Below, in pieces: positions 53,295-61,844 of a DNA stretch of 64,000 nucleotides. A program made the translations under genes and the position numbers. The notes beneath the pieces are model-generated. The model was not told the origin of the DNA, made no database searches, and was given only the letters and a program-made list of their open reading frames with translations. Origin of the DNA: Nitratireductor alexandrii (GTDB taxonomy: Bacteria; Pseudomonadota; Alphaproteobacteria; Rhizobiales; Rhizobiaceae); the NCBI RefSeq assembly GCF_004000215.1, contig NZ_RBVY01000009.1, forward strand, positions 124,001 through 188,000, in the 5' to 3' direction. The first letter of the stretch is position 1, and the number at the start of each line of letters is the position of its first letter.

Positions 53295-55126
53295 GTTCCA
53301 TCGCGCCCGGTCAGGCGGGAATAGGCGTCGATGGGCGCCGGTCGGCCGGTGAAATAGCCCTGCACCAGGTCGCAGCCCTCGGCGATCAGGAAGTCGAGCT
53401 GCTCCTGACGTTCCACGCCCTCGGCGGCGACTTCCAGCCCGAGCGCGTGGCCGAGGCCGACGACGGAGCGGATGATGGCCGCCGACTGCTCGACCCGGCC
53501 CAGATTGTCGGTGAAGGAACGGTCGATCTTCAGCGTGCTGAGCGGGAAGGCCTGCAGGTAGGACAGCGAGGAATAGCCGGTTCCGAAATCGTCGAGCGCG
53601 ATGCGCACGCCGACATCGCGCAGTTTGCGCAGCATCGACATGGCCTGCTCGAAATCCTGGATCATGACGCCTTCGGTGATCTCGAGCTCGAGTCGGTCCG
53701 GCGCCAGGCCGGTTTCTTCCAGGATCGCCTGCACCGTGCCTGGCAGATCGCCGCTGCGGAAATGGAGCGGCGACAGATTGACCGCCACGCGCAGCGGGTT
53801 TTGCCAGGATGCGGCCTCGCGACAGGCGTCGCGCAGGATCCATTCCGACATCTCAACGATCGTGCCGCCGTCCTCCGCCAGCGGGATGAAATCGGCCGGT
53901 GCGATCATGCCGCGCGTGGGATGGCTCCAGCGCACCAGCGCCTCGAAGGCCACGGCCGTCCCGTCGGCCGCCATTTGCGGTTGGAAATGCAGCCTGAGCG
54001 CGCCGTCCCCGATTGCGGCGCGCAACTGGCTTTTCAGTAGTTGGCGGTCGCGGGCGGCCAGATCTTCGTTGGCATCGAAGAACGCGAGCGGGTCCGTCGT
54101 CGTCCGCCGGGCTCGCGTCAGCGCGCCGGCCGCATTGGCAACCAGGGTCGGGGCGTCCCGCCCGTCGGCGGGAAAAAACGCGCAGCCGATCGCGATCGTC
54201 GAGCCGGCTTCGCGCACGCGGCCGGTCCCTGCCGTTCCCGCCGAGCGCAGGGTTTCGGCAAAGCGGCGCAGGCCGTCGCGGCCGGGGGGCTTGGCAAGCA
54301 CCAGGGCGAACGTGTCGGAAGCGATGTGAAACAGCGGCTTTTCGCCGACGGCCTTTTTCAGGCGCTGCGCGATGGCGCGCAGGGCCTCGTCGCCGGTCGC
54401 ATGGCCGTACATGTCGCTGATATGGGTGTGGCCGGTCACGTTGATGCGCATCAGCGCGAAGGGCGCCTCGTCGCCGGCGCGGGCGGCGATCAACTGATCC
54501 AGCATCGTGTGGAAGGAGGCACGGTTGGGCAGGCCGGTCAGCGCGTCGTGGCACGCCAGATGGGCCGCTTCCTTTTCGGCGCGCTTGCGCGCGCTGATGT
54601 CGAGAAGAACGTTTACCGCGCCCACGATGCGGCCGGAGGGAACCCGGATCGGCGTTGGAAACGGCGCGAACGGAATCCGGGTTCCATCGGGACGTTCGGC
54701 GATCGCCTCGGCGCCGCGCACGGCCCGGTTTTCCCGGATCGCCAGCGCCATCGGGCAATTCTCGTGCTTGAGCGGCGATCCGTCGGGATTGTAAAGGCGC
54801 TCGGTGACGCACCAGCGATCGACGCCCAGCACCGGCTCGCGGCCGGCGAAGGTTACGGCGGCCTGGTTGAAATAGGTGAGGAAACCATCGGTATCGGTGG
54901 CGTAGACGGGCGCCGGCAGGGCGTCGAGCATCGAACGGACCCACACCTGATCCGCGCCATCCAGCGGCAGCTCTTGCGCCCTGCGCTTGCGCTGCGGGTC
55001 CGCCGCATGTGTGACGATCCGCGACAGCGCCGTCGCGATCTGCTCCGCGCTAATCCCCAACCCGCCAAGCGACAGCGGCGGTCCGTCCGCGGCGACATCC
55101 TTCGGGGCAGGGGCTTGGCTGTTCAC
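53258..55126 (-). CDS. PAS-GGDEF-EAL protein with a degenerate GGDEF motif
   Basis: A 622-residue cytosolic signalling protein. A PAS domain occupies residues about 65-185 (LDALPAPVYATDTDGFLTYFNQAA, PSGRIVGAVNVLLDIS). A GGDEF domain follows (about 190-350: HDALTGLPNRASFHTML), but its active-site loop reads ASDTF in place of GGDEF/GGEEF, so diguanylate cyclase activity is unlikely. The EAL domain (about 365-605) keeps FEALVRWSHP, NLSPLHFRSG, ELEITEG, LDDFGTGYSSLSYL and AEGVE, so c-di-GMP phosphodiesterase activity is expected. GTG at 55126 with GGAG five bases upstream is preferred over an ATG at 55162. Confidence 0.93.
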   Translation of the reverse strand: MNSQAPAPKDVAADGPPLSLGGLGISAEQIATALSRIVTHAADPQRKRRAQELPLDGADQVWVRSMLDALPAPVYATDTDGFLTYFNQAAVTFAGREPVLGVDRWCVTERLYNPDGSPLKHENCPMALAIRENRAVRGAEAIAERPDGTRIPFAPFPTPIRVPSGRIVGAVNVLLDISARKRAEKEAAHLACHDALTGLPNRASFHTMLDQLIAARAGDEAPFALMRINVTGHTHISDMYGHATGDEALRAIAQRLKKAVGEKPLFHIASDTFALVLAKPPGRDGLRRFAETLRSAGTAGTGRVREAGSTIAIGCAFFPADGRDAPTLVANAAGALTRARRTTTDPLAFFDANEDLAARDRQLLKSQLRAAIGDGALRLHFQPQMAADGTAVAFEALVRWSHPTRGMIAPADFIPLAEDGGTIVEMSEWILRDACREAASWQNPLRVAVNLSPLHFRSGDLPGTVQAILEETGLAPDRLELEITEGVMIQDFEQAMSMLRKLRDVGVRIALDDFGTGYSSLSYLQAFPLSTLKIDRSFTDNLGRVEQSAAIIRSVVGLGHALGLEVAAEGVERQEQLDFLIAEGCDLVQGYFTGRPAPIDAYSRLTGRDGTQRDDAPGLRSA

Positions 55127-55393
55127 GAGGGCTCCGCACCCGTCGCGCTTTCGGGCCGGCATGATCCGGTCGCCGATGCGGCCGTTTTCATGACGGTTTG
55201 CCGGGATCGTCGAGCCTGTGATCGCACGTCACGCGCTCCGCAAGTTCTTTTCGTCGGCGCTGGTACGACGGATGACCAGCCGTTTCAGAGCCCACAATAG
55301 GCGCAGAAGCTGAATCAATTTCTACCGCCGCATCCTGAAATTTCAGGGTAGGGCGGATCGCGGCAAGGCCGGCCGAGCGGTCAGGCGTGTTTG

Positions 55394-55759
55394 CTAGCGG
55401 CTGCCGATCACCATCCGGTTACCTTCTGCGTCGCGGAATTCGGCGACGACGCGCCCCGGTTGCCACGGTGCTTCCTGCGGTTCGGTGATGATCTCGACCC
55501 CCCGTGTCCGCAATTTCTCGACGGTGGCGGCGACGTTGTCGGCGACCAGCACCATGACCGGGTCGGTGGACGGCGCATCGTCGTTGCGCCGGATAAAATG
55601 CAGCGTGGTTTCCGCGCCGGGAAACCGCAGCTCGATCCAGCGCCAGCCGTCTGGCCCCATCGGCGCGTCCGCTGCGACCTCGCAGCCGAGATTTTCGACA
55701 TAAAACGCCTTGGCGCGCTCCTGATCGAAGACCGGCAATTCGGCGAACTGTATATGCAT
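55394..55759 (-). CDS. VOC (glyoxalase/bleomycin resistance) family protein
   Basis: A 121-residue single-domain VOC protein with paired beta-alpha-beta-beta-beta units: IQFAELPVFDQERAKAFYVENLGCEV at the N-terminus, WIELRFPGAETTLHFIRR, then VLVADNVAATVEKLRTRGVEIITEPQEAPWQPGRVVAEFRDAEGNRMVIG. Likely metal ligands are in the His/Glu positions of these strands. Function within the superfamily is not identifiable. ATG 55759 gives the normal length although the frame is open further upstream. Lies 34 bp after the alpha/beta hydrolase on the same strand. Confidence 0.88.
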   Translation of the reverse strand: MHIQFAELPVFDQERAKAFYVENLGCEVAADAPMGPDGWRWIELRFPGAETTLHFIRRNDDAPSTDPVMVLVADNVAATVEKLRTRGVEIITEPQEAPWQPGRVVAEFRDAEGNRMVIGSR

Positions 55760-55793
55760 GGCGGGAACTCCGTTGGGTGAGGTGAGGCCGGGA

Positions 55794-56747
55794 TCAGCGC
55801 TCGTTTCGGCTGAACGCCGCATGCAGGATTTCGGCAAAGGCGTCGGCATACATGCCGTAACCGCCATGGTCGCCGGGAAAGGCGAGCGGCGCGAGGCCCA
55901 GCCTGGCGGCGAGGGCGCGGCCGGGGCCGGCGGCGTCTTGGTTGGATGCGTCGCCAATGCCGATCGCGATCGGCGTTTTGCCGTCGCGCAGCCGATCGAT
56001 ATCGGGTCGGTAGAGCGACAGCGGCATCAGCCCGTGAGCGATGAAATAGTCCATGTTCGCATCGATCCGGGCGAAGGTTTCCAGAACCTCAGGCGGCAGG
56101 TCGGCCGGTCCGCCGCCTTCGTCCAGCCCCGCCATCGCCATGAATTCCCGAACTGCGGCCTGAAGACCGTCGCGCCGGTAGGTGTCCAGGATCGCCCGGT
56201 CCTTGGCGATCGCCACCGAGGGGTCGTCCAGCAACAGGACGCAAGGCGGTTCGTGCGCGACCAGGCTGTGCACGCGTTGTGGATGGCGCGCGGTGAGATT
56301 GAGCCCGATCTGCGCGCCGCCGCTGGTGCCGAAGACAAAAGCCGGGTCGCCGTCGCCGAGCGCGGCGATCAGCCGGGCGGCGTCGTCGGCGTGAACATCC
56401 ACGTCCTGGTCGGCGGGCGCGTCGTCGAGCGGACTGCGCGAATTGCCGCGCGGATCGTAGGTGGCAACCTTGTAGCGGTCGGCAAGCTGCCGCGCGAGAT
56501 CGGTGAACACGCCGGCATCGGTCGGGCCGCCGGCAATCATCAAAAGCAACGGTCCCCGGCCGCGAAGCTCATAATAAAGCCGCGCGCCGGGAACCTTGAG
56601 TGTCGACGTTTCTGCGGGGTGGGGCATGGAGGGGGCTCCTGTCACGCGGCGCCGTGCGCCATCAGCGGCTTCGGTGGCTCTGGCCGGCATGCCGGCAGCG
56701 GCCAGCATTGCGGCGGCCAGGGCCAGAACGGATCGGCGGTTCGGCAT
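55794..56747 (-). CDS. Exported alpha/beta hydrolase
   Basis: A 317-residue hydrolase with an Arg-Arg containing signal peptide (PNRRSVLALAAAMLAAAGMPARA), possibly Tat. The alpha/beta fold covers residues about 50-315. The nucleophile Ser is in VFGTSGGAQIG (GxSxG, near 138), the acid Asp probably in IGIGDASNQD (near 268) and His in PGDHGGYGMYADAF (near 295). GGGAGGACTGCC precedes ATG 56747. It is divergent from a TetR gene with two matching operators between, so it is probably induced by that regulator's ligand. Substrate unknown. Confidence 0.9.
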   Translation of the reverse strand: MPNRRSVLALAAAMLAAAGMPARATEAADGARRRVTGAPSMPHPAETSTLKVPGARLYYELRGRGPLLLMIAGGPTDAGVFTDLARQLADRYKVATYDPRGNSRSPLDDAPADQDVDVHADDAARLIAALGDGDPAFVFGTSGGAQIGLNLTARHPQRVHSLVAHEPPCVLLLDDPSVAIAKDRAILDTYRRDGLQAAVREFMAMAGLDEGGGPADLPPEVLETFARIDANMDYFIAHGLMPLSLYRPDIDRLRDGKTPIAIGIGDASNQDAAGPGRALAARLGLAPLAFPGDHGGYGMYADAFAEILHAAFSRNER

Positions 56748-56781
56748 TGGCAGTCCTCCCGGCGGCAAGCAATCGAAAGAG

Positions 56782-56796
56782 ACTGGACGGTCCAGT
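56782..56796. promoter_or_regulatory. TetR operator 1
   Basis: ACTGGAC-G-GTCCAGT is an exact 15-bp palindrome in the gap between the divergent hydrolase and TetR genes. It shares the ACTxGAC half-site with the second operator, 32 bp away centre to centre, so both faces of the DNA align. Confidence 0.75.
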
Positions 56797-56813
56797 TCTC
56801 CAATTTGCAAAAA

Positions 56814-56828
56814 ACTAGACTGTCTAGT
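56814..56828. promoter_or_regulatory. TetR operator 2
   Basis: ACTAGAC-T-GTCTAGT is an exact 15-bp palindrome sharing half-sites with operator 1. It lies 40 bases before the TetR start. The pair should let a dimeric TetR repressor bind twice and silence both divergent promoters. Confidence 0.8.
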
Positions 56829-56868
56829 ACTTTCCTGTCAACAGGCAGTCGAAGCGTAGGGAAGCAGC

Positions 56869-57537
56869 ATGACCAGGCCGGTATCGGTGCGACCAACGGA
56901 CGGCGCCGGCGGCGAGACGCGCTCGGCACAAAAGCGCCGTGCCATTCTCGACGCTGCCACCGAGGTCTTTCTGAAATGCGGTTATCCCGGCGCCAGCATG
57001 GACGAGATCGCCGCCTTGTCCTCGGTGTCGAAGCAGACGGTCTACAAGCATTTCGAGAGCAAGGAGGCGTTGTTCGTCGACATCGTCACCAGCATGACCG
57101 ACGCGGCCGGCGATATGGTTCACGACCGAACGCCCGTCTTTGAGGCCGACGACGACCTCGCCGCCTATCTGCAGGACTACGCCTATCGCCAGCTTACCGT
57201 GGTGCTGACGCCGCGCATCATGCAGTTGCGCCGTTTGGTGATCGCCGAGGTGAACCGGTTTCCCGACCTCGCGCGTGTGCTTTACGGGCGCGGCCCCGCC
57301 CGGGCGATGGCCGCTTTGGCCGCCTTGTTCGAGCGTCTGGCCGCGCGCGGCCTTCTGGCACTCGACGATCCCGCCATGGCCGCGGCGCATTTCAACTGGC
57401 TGGTTATGTCCGAACCGCTCAACCGCGCCATGCTGTTGGGCGATGCCGCGATACCCGGCCCCGATGAACTGCGCCGCTGCGCGGTCGAGGGCGTGCGTGT
57501 CTTTTTGGCGGCCTACGGTACCGATCGCCGAGCCTGA
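56869..57537 (+). CDS. TetR/AcrR family regulator
   Basis: A 222-residue regulator. The N-terminal TetR domain (residues about 18-75) contains [46 protein letters not shown]. The C-terminal region (about 100-215) is the AefR-like ligand-binding/dimer domain ([37 protein letters not shown]). Divergent from the alpha/beta hydrolase; two identical-style palindromes lie between. It probably represses the hydrolase-VOC pair and itself. The ligand is unknown. Confidence 0.93.
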   Translation: MTRPVSVRPTDGAGGETRSAQKRRAILDAATEVFLKCGYPGASMDEIAALSSVSKQTVYKHFESKEALFVDIVTSMTDAAGDMVHDRTPVFEADDDLAAYLQDYAYRQLTVVLTPRIMQLRRLVIAEVNRFPDLARVLYGRGPARAMAALAALFERLAARGLLALDDPAMAAAHFNWLVMSEPLNRAMLLGDAAIPGPDELRRCAVEGVRVFLAAYGTDRRA

Positions 57538-57628
57538 ACCGCGTTGCGCGCAGATCAGGCCGGAATCTCCGACGAGCGTCGAACGCAACCGCTTCCATCC
57601 GGCCTTGAAACGGTCTAGAAGCCCGGCC

Positions 57629-59026
57629 ATGACCCACACCGACATTGCGGATACCGAAAAAGCAGGCGCGCGCCCGGGCGACGGCGGGCCGAAGAAGGTC
57701 TTCGTCAAGACCTATGGCTGCCAGATGAATGTCTACGATTCCCAGCGCATGTCCGATGCGCTGGCGGCTGACGGCTACGTGCCGACCGAGACGCTGGAGG
57801 AGGCCGATCTCGTCCTGCTCAACACCTGCCATATTCGCGAGAAGGCGGCCGAAAAGGTCTATTCCGAGCTCGGTCGCATCCGCAAGCTCAAGGACGAGCG
57901 GGCCCGCGACGGACGCGAGACGGTGATCGGCGTGGCCGGCTGCGTGGCCCAGGCCGAGGGCGAGGAGATCATTGCGCGCGCGCCCGTCGTCGACATCGTC
58001 ATCGGACCGCAAACCTATCACCGCCTGCCCGACGCCGTGCGCAAGGCGCGCGCCGGCGGCAAGGTGGTGGAGACCGACTACGCGCTGGAGGATAAGTTCG
58101 AGCGCCTGCCGCAACTCCACAAGGGCGAGGTCAGGCGGCGCGGCGTCACCGCGTTTCTGACCGTGCAGGAAGGGTGCGACAAGTTCTGCACATTCTGCGT
58201 GGTGCCCTATACGCGCGGCGCCGAGGTGTCGCGTCCGGTGAGCCAGATCGTGGCCGAGGCCGAAAGGCTGGCCGAGGCCGGCGTGCGCGAGATCACCCTT
58301 TTGGGCCAGAACGTCAATGCCTGGCACGGCGAGGGCCCGGACGGCAGGCAATGGGGGCTGGGCGAATTGCTGTTCCGGCTGGCCGAGATTCCCGGTATTG
58401 CACGACTGCGCTATACGACCAGCCACCCGCGCGACATGGACGATGCGCTGATTGCGGCCCATCGCGACCTCGACGCGCTGATGCCCTATCTGCACCTGCC
58501 GGTGCAGACCGGCTCCGACACCATCCTCAAGGCGATGAACCGGCGCCATACCGCCGCTGACTATTTGCGCCTGGTCGACAGGATCAGGGCCGCCAGGCCA
58601 GACATTGCGCTGTCGGGCGATTTCATCGTAGGCTTTCCGGGCGAGAGCGATGCCGATTTCGAGGCGACGATGCAGATCGTGCGCGATGTCACGTTCGTGC
58701 AGGCGTTTTCGTTCAAATATTCGCCCCGGCCCGGAACGCCGGGTGCCGAGATGGGCGATCAGGTCGCCGAAGCGGTCAAGGATGAAAGACTGCAGTGTCT
58801 GCAGGCCCTCCTCACCACCCAGCAGCGCGCCTTCGCCGACACGCTGGTCGGGCGCAGGACCGACGTGCTGATCGAGAAGCCGGGTCGCGCACCGGGCCAG
58901 TGGGCCGGTCGTTCGCCTTGGTTGATGCCGGTGATTCTTGATGAAAAGCCGGGCGAAATCGGCGACATTGTCGATGTGCGAATCACGCGCACGGGCACCA
59001 ACAGCCTGTTTGCCGTGACCGCTTGA
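57629..59026 (+). CDS. miaB: tRNA-2-methylthio-N6-dimethylallyladenosine synthase
   Basis: A 465-residue radical-SAM methylthiotransferase that converts i6A37 to ms2i6A37 in tRNA. The N-terminal UPF0004 domain has the first [4Fe-4S] Cys residues in [15 protein letters not shown] (near residue 30), [12 protein letters not shown] and GCVAQAEG. The radical-SAM CxxxCxxC is [15 protein letters not shown] (near 185). A TRAM domain is at the C-terminus. ATG 57629 gives the family length. Head of the conserved miaB-phoH-ybeY-corC-lnt block; phoH follows about 30 bp later. Confidence 0.97.
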   Translation: MTHTDIADTEKAGARPGDGGPKKVFVKTYGCQMNVYDSQRMSDALAADGYVPTETLEEADLVLLNTCHIREKAAEKVYSELGRIRKLKDERARDGRETVIGVAGCVAQAEGEEIIARAPVVDIVIGPQTYHRLPDAVRKARAGGKVVETDYALEDKFERLPQLHKGEVRRRGVTAFLTVQEGCDKFCTFCVVPYTRGAEVSRPVSQIVAEAERLAEAGVREITLLGQNVNAWHGEGPDGRQWGLGELLFRLAEIPGIARLRYTTSHPRDMDDALIAAHRDLDALMPYLHLPVQTGSDTILKAMNRRHTAADYLRLVDRIRAARPDIALSGDFIVGFPGESDADFEATMQIVRDVTFVQAFSFKYSPRPGTPGAEMGDQVAEAVKDERLQCLQALLTTQQRAFADTLVGRRTDVLIEKPGRAPGQWAGRSPWLMPVILDEKPGEIGDIVDVRITRTGTNSLFAVTA

Positions 59027-59058
59027 CCGTAGACACGCGGCAAGCCAGGGAGACGCGT

Positions 59059-60099
59059 TTGAACGCCGGCACGACTTTGAAGGCGAGCCCGTCCGGGGCC
59101 TCCGACATGGCCCATATCGTCCTGACCTTCGACAACAACAAACACGCCAGCGCGCTCTACGGCCAGTTCGACGAGAACCTGGCCAGGCTGGAGAAGCAGC
59201 TTTCCGTCGATATCCGCTCGAAGGGCAACCAACTCTCCATCCGCGGCGCCGCCTCGGCCGCCGAGCAGGCGCGCCGCGCGCTCGATTATCTGTATGACCT
59301 GGCGCAGAAGGGTGTCGATCTGACGTCGTCCGAAGTTGATGGCGCGGTGCGCATGGCGGTTGCCGCCGACGACCAGTTGACGCTGCCGACCCTGGAAAAG
59401 AAGGGCAAGATGGCCGCCGCCCAGATAACCACCCGCAAGCGCACGATCTACGCGCGCACGCCCAACCAGGACGCCTATATGCGCGCGCTCGACCGCGCCG
59501 AGCTCGTCTTCGGCATCGGTCCGGCCGGAACCGGAAAGACCTATCTCGCCGTGGCGCACGCCGCCATGCTGCTCGAGCGCGGTCTCGTCGAGCGCGTCAT
59601 CCTGTCGCGGCCTGCGGTCGAGGCGGGCGAGCGGCTGGGTTTCCTGCCCGGCGACATGAAGGAGAAGGTCGACCCCTATCTGCGCCCGCTTTACGACGCG
59701 CTCTACGACATGATGCCGGCCGACAAGGTCGAGCGCGCGCTCGCCGCCGGCGTGATCGAGATCGCCCCGCTCGCCTTCATGCGCGGGCGCACGCTCGCCC
59801 ATTCGGCGATCATCCTCGACGAGGCGCAGAACACGACGACCATGCAAATGAAGATGTTCCTGACCCGTCTGGGCGAGGGCGGGCGCATGATCGTCACCGG
59901 CGATCCGAGCCAGATCGACCTGCCGCACAACGCCAAGTCCGGCCTGGTCGAGGCCCTGCACGTGCTCGACGAGGTGCCGGGCATCGTCATGGTGCGGTTC
60001 GAGGACAAGGACGTCGTGCGCCATCCGCTCGTCGCCGAGATCGTGCGCGCCTACGACCGTCACAGCGTCGGGCGCGACCATCGCGGGGGCGACGTGTGA
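59059..60099 (+). CDS. phoH: PhoH family protein (PhoH/YbeZ-like ATPase)
   Basis: A 346-residue ATPase of the PhoH/YbeZ group. The N-terminal part (residues about 18-110) is a KH-like domain, followed by a P-loop domain: GPAGTGKTYLAVAHA (near 155), ILSRPAVEAGERLGFLPGDMKEKVDPYLRPLYDAL, and ILDEAQNTT (Walker B). YbeZ acts with YbeY in rRNA processing and ribosome quality control. The TTG at 59059 has AGGGAG six bases upstream and is preferred over the TTG at 59023 that overlaps the miaB stop; an ATG at 59107 is also in frame. The next gene, ybeY, starts four bases inside its stop. Confidence 0.94.
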   Translation: MNAGTTLKASPSGASDMAHIVLTFDNNKHASALYGQFDENLARLEKQLSVDIRSKGNQLSIRGAASAAEQARRALDYLYDLAQKGVDLTSSEVDGAVRMAVAADDQLTLPTLEKKGKMAAAQITTRKRTIYARTPNQDAYMRALDRAELVFGIGPAGTGKTYLAVAHAAMLLERGLVERVILSRPAVEAGERLGFLPGDMKEKVDPYLRPLYDALYDMMPADKVERALAAGVIEIAPLAFMRGRTLAHSAIILDEAQNTTTMQMKMFLTRLGEGGRMIVTGDPSQIDLPHNAKSGLVEALHVLDEVPGIVMVRFEDKDVVRHPLVAEIVRAYDRHSVGRDHRGGDV

Positions 60100-60623
60100 G
60101 CAACCTGTTGCCGGGCGGGGCCGCAAGCGACCCGCTCGCTGTCGAGGTGACGGTTGTCATCGCCGCCGGCGCGTGGGCGTCTCCGGAAAAGCTCGAACCG
60201 CTGGTCGGTGCGGCGACGGGGGCGGTGACCGCCGAACTGGATCTGCGTTCCGGCACCAGCGAGCTCGGCGTCACCTTCACCGACGATGAGTCGATCCGTG
60301 CGCTCAATCGGCAATGGCGCGGCAAGGATAAGCCCACCAACGTGCTCTCCTTTCCGGCGTTTCCCGATCCGGCTCCGGACCGGATCCCGCCCATGTTGGG
60401 CGACATCGTGCTCGCGTTCGAGACGGTGCGTCGCGAGGCGGCACTGGACGAAAAGCCTTTCGATCACCATCTCACTCATCTTCTGGTTCATGGTCTGTTG
60501 CATCTTTTGGGGTATGATCATGAAACCGACGACGACGCGGACCATATGGAAGCGGCCGAAAGACGCGTTTTGGCGCGCCTTGGCATTGCCGATCCCTATG
60601 CCGCAACTGACCGGAGCGAATGA
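60096..60623 (+). CDS. ybeY: Endoribonuclease YbeY
   Basis: A 175-residue zinc-dependent endoribonuclease needed for 16S rRNA 3'-end maturation and ribosome quality control. The zinc motif is HLLVHGLLHLLGYDHE (H-x3-H-x5-H, near residue 127). ALNRQWRGKDKPTNVLSFPAF (near 70) is the other conserved block. GTG start overlaps the phoH stop by four bases (GTGA). Ten bases separate it from the corC-type gene. Confidence 0.96.
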   Translation: MSNLLPGGAASDPLAVEVTVVIAAGAWASPEKLEPLVGAATGAVTAELDLRSGTSELGVTFTDDESIRALNRQWRGKDKPTNVLSFPAFPDPAPDRIPPMLGDIVLAFETVRREAALDEKPFDHHLTHLLVHGLLHLLGYDHETDDDADHMEAAERRVLARLGIADPYAATDRSE

Positions 60624-60632
60624 CCGACTGCG

Positions 60633-61697
60633 ATGAACCAGCGTGAACAAGCCGTCGCCGCGCCCGAGGCGGGCGACGATGCGGGCTCGGGCGAACCGCC
60701 CGAGGAAAGCTCGAGTACCGAGGCGCCGCCGCAAAATGGCGGCCGGGGCCTGGTCCAGAGATTTGTGAGCCTTATTCGCGGGCGCAACGGGTCGACCTTG
60801 CGCGAGGATCTGGCCGACGCGCTTGCCGAGGACCAGCACGACAGTGCTCCGTTTTCGCCGGGCGAACGTGCCATGTTGCACAACATTTTGCGCCTGCGAG
60901 AAGTGCGGGTGGAGGATGTCATGGTGCCGCGCGCCGACATCGAGGCGGTCGAACTGTCGACCACGCTTGGCGAGCTTCTGAAATTGTTCGAGGAATCGGG
61001 CCATTCGCGTATGCCCGTTTATGCCGACTCGCTCGACGATCCGCGCGGCATGGTCCATATCCGCGATGCCGTCACCCAGTTGACGCGCTCCGCGCGCCCG
61101 AAAAAGCCCCGCGGCGCCAAGCGTGTGGCCGCAAAGACGGCCGACCTCGATCTTGGCCAGGTCGACCTGTCGCGTACGATCGGCGATCTGAGCCTGACGC
61201 GACCGGTCCTTTTTGTGCCGCCCTCCATGCTCGCCTCCGATCTGATGAACCGCATGCGGGCTGCCCGCACCCAGATGGCGCTGGTCATCGATGAATATGG
61301 CGGCACGGACGGGTTGGTTTCGCTGGAGGACATCGTCGAGATGGTCGTCGGCGACATCGAGGACGAGCACGACGACGAAGAGCCGATGATCACCAAGGCC
61401 GGTGACGGCGTGTTCGTCGTCGACGCCCGTGCCGAGATCGACGACGTCGCCGAGGCCATCGGCGACGGCTTCGCCGCCGAGGACCACAGCGAGGATGTCG
61501 ACACGATCGGCGGCATCATCTTCAACACGCTCGGCCGGGTACCGGCGCGCGGCGAGGTCGTCCAGGCCGTTCCCGGTTTCGAGTTTCACGTGCTCGACGC
61601 AGACCCGCGCCGTGTGAAACGCGTGCGCATCGTGCAGTTGCGTGTGCCCGGACGCAGGGTGCGCTCCCTCAGGGAACATCCGGCCGACGAAGCCTGA
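60633..61697 (+). CDS. CorC/HlyC family CBS-domain protein
   Basis: A 354-residue protein without the N-terminal DUF21 membrane domain. Residues about 85-225 hold two CBS motifs (VEDVMVPRADIEAVEL and MLASDLMNRMRAARTQMALVIDEYGGTDGLVSLEDIVEMVVGDIEDEHDD), followed by the CorC/HlyC domain (about 245-345: DGVFVVDARAEIDDVAEAIG). An internal insertion of about 30 residues (SARPKKPRGAKRVAAKTADLD) separates the CBS repeats. CorC affects magnesium and cobalt balance in E. coli. It is in the same order, between ybeY and lnt, in many alphaproteobacteria. Confidence 0.93.
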   Translation: MNQREQAVAAPEAGDDAGSGEPPEESSSTEAPPQNGGRGLVQRFVSLIRGRNGSTLREDLADALAEDQHDSAPFSPGERAMLHNILRLREVRVEDVMVPRADIEAVELSTTLGELLKLFEESGHSRMPVYADSLDDPRGMVHIRDAVTQLTRSARPKKPRGAKRVAAKTADLDLGQVDLSRTIGDLSLTRPVLFVPPSMLASDLMNRMRAARTQMALVIDEYGGTDGLVSLEDIVEMVVGDIEDEHDDEEPMITKAGDGVFVVDARAEIDDVAEAIGDGFAAEDHSEDVDTIGGIIFNTLGRVPARGEVVQAVPGFEFHVLDADPRRVKRVRIVQLRVPGRRVRSLREHPADEA

Positions 61698-61844
61698 CGC
61701 AGGTTGCCGCCCGCAACGTGTCCGGCGGATGCGCCGGGCGCGCGGCAGGCTTTCCGCCGGCGCCGGTTTCGGGCAAGCCGCGTTTGGCAGTCTGGGGCCG
61801 GATTGCTAAGTCTCGGCCCCCTGATTCGCTGACTGGAAAGCTGG

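Noticed and set aside
60060-61679. 539-codon antisense frame across ybeY and the corC-type gene
   Set aside because: Both plus-strand genes belong to a conserved block with catalytic motifs; the antisense translation has no recognisable fold.
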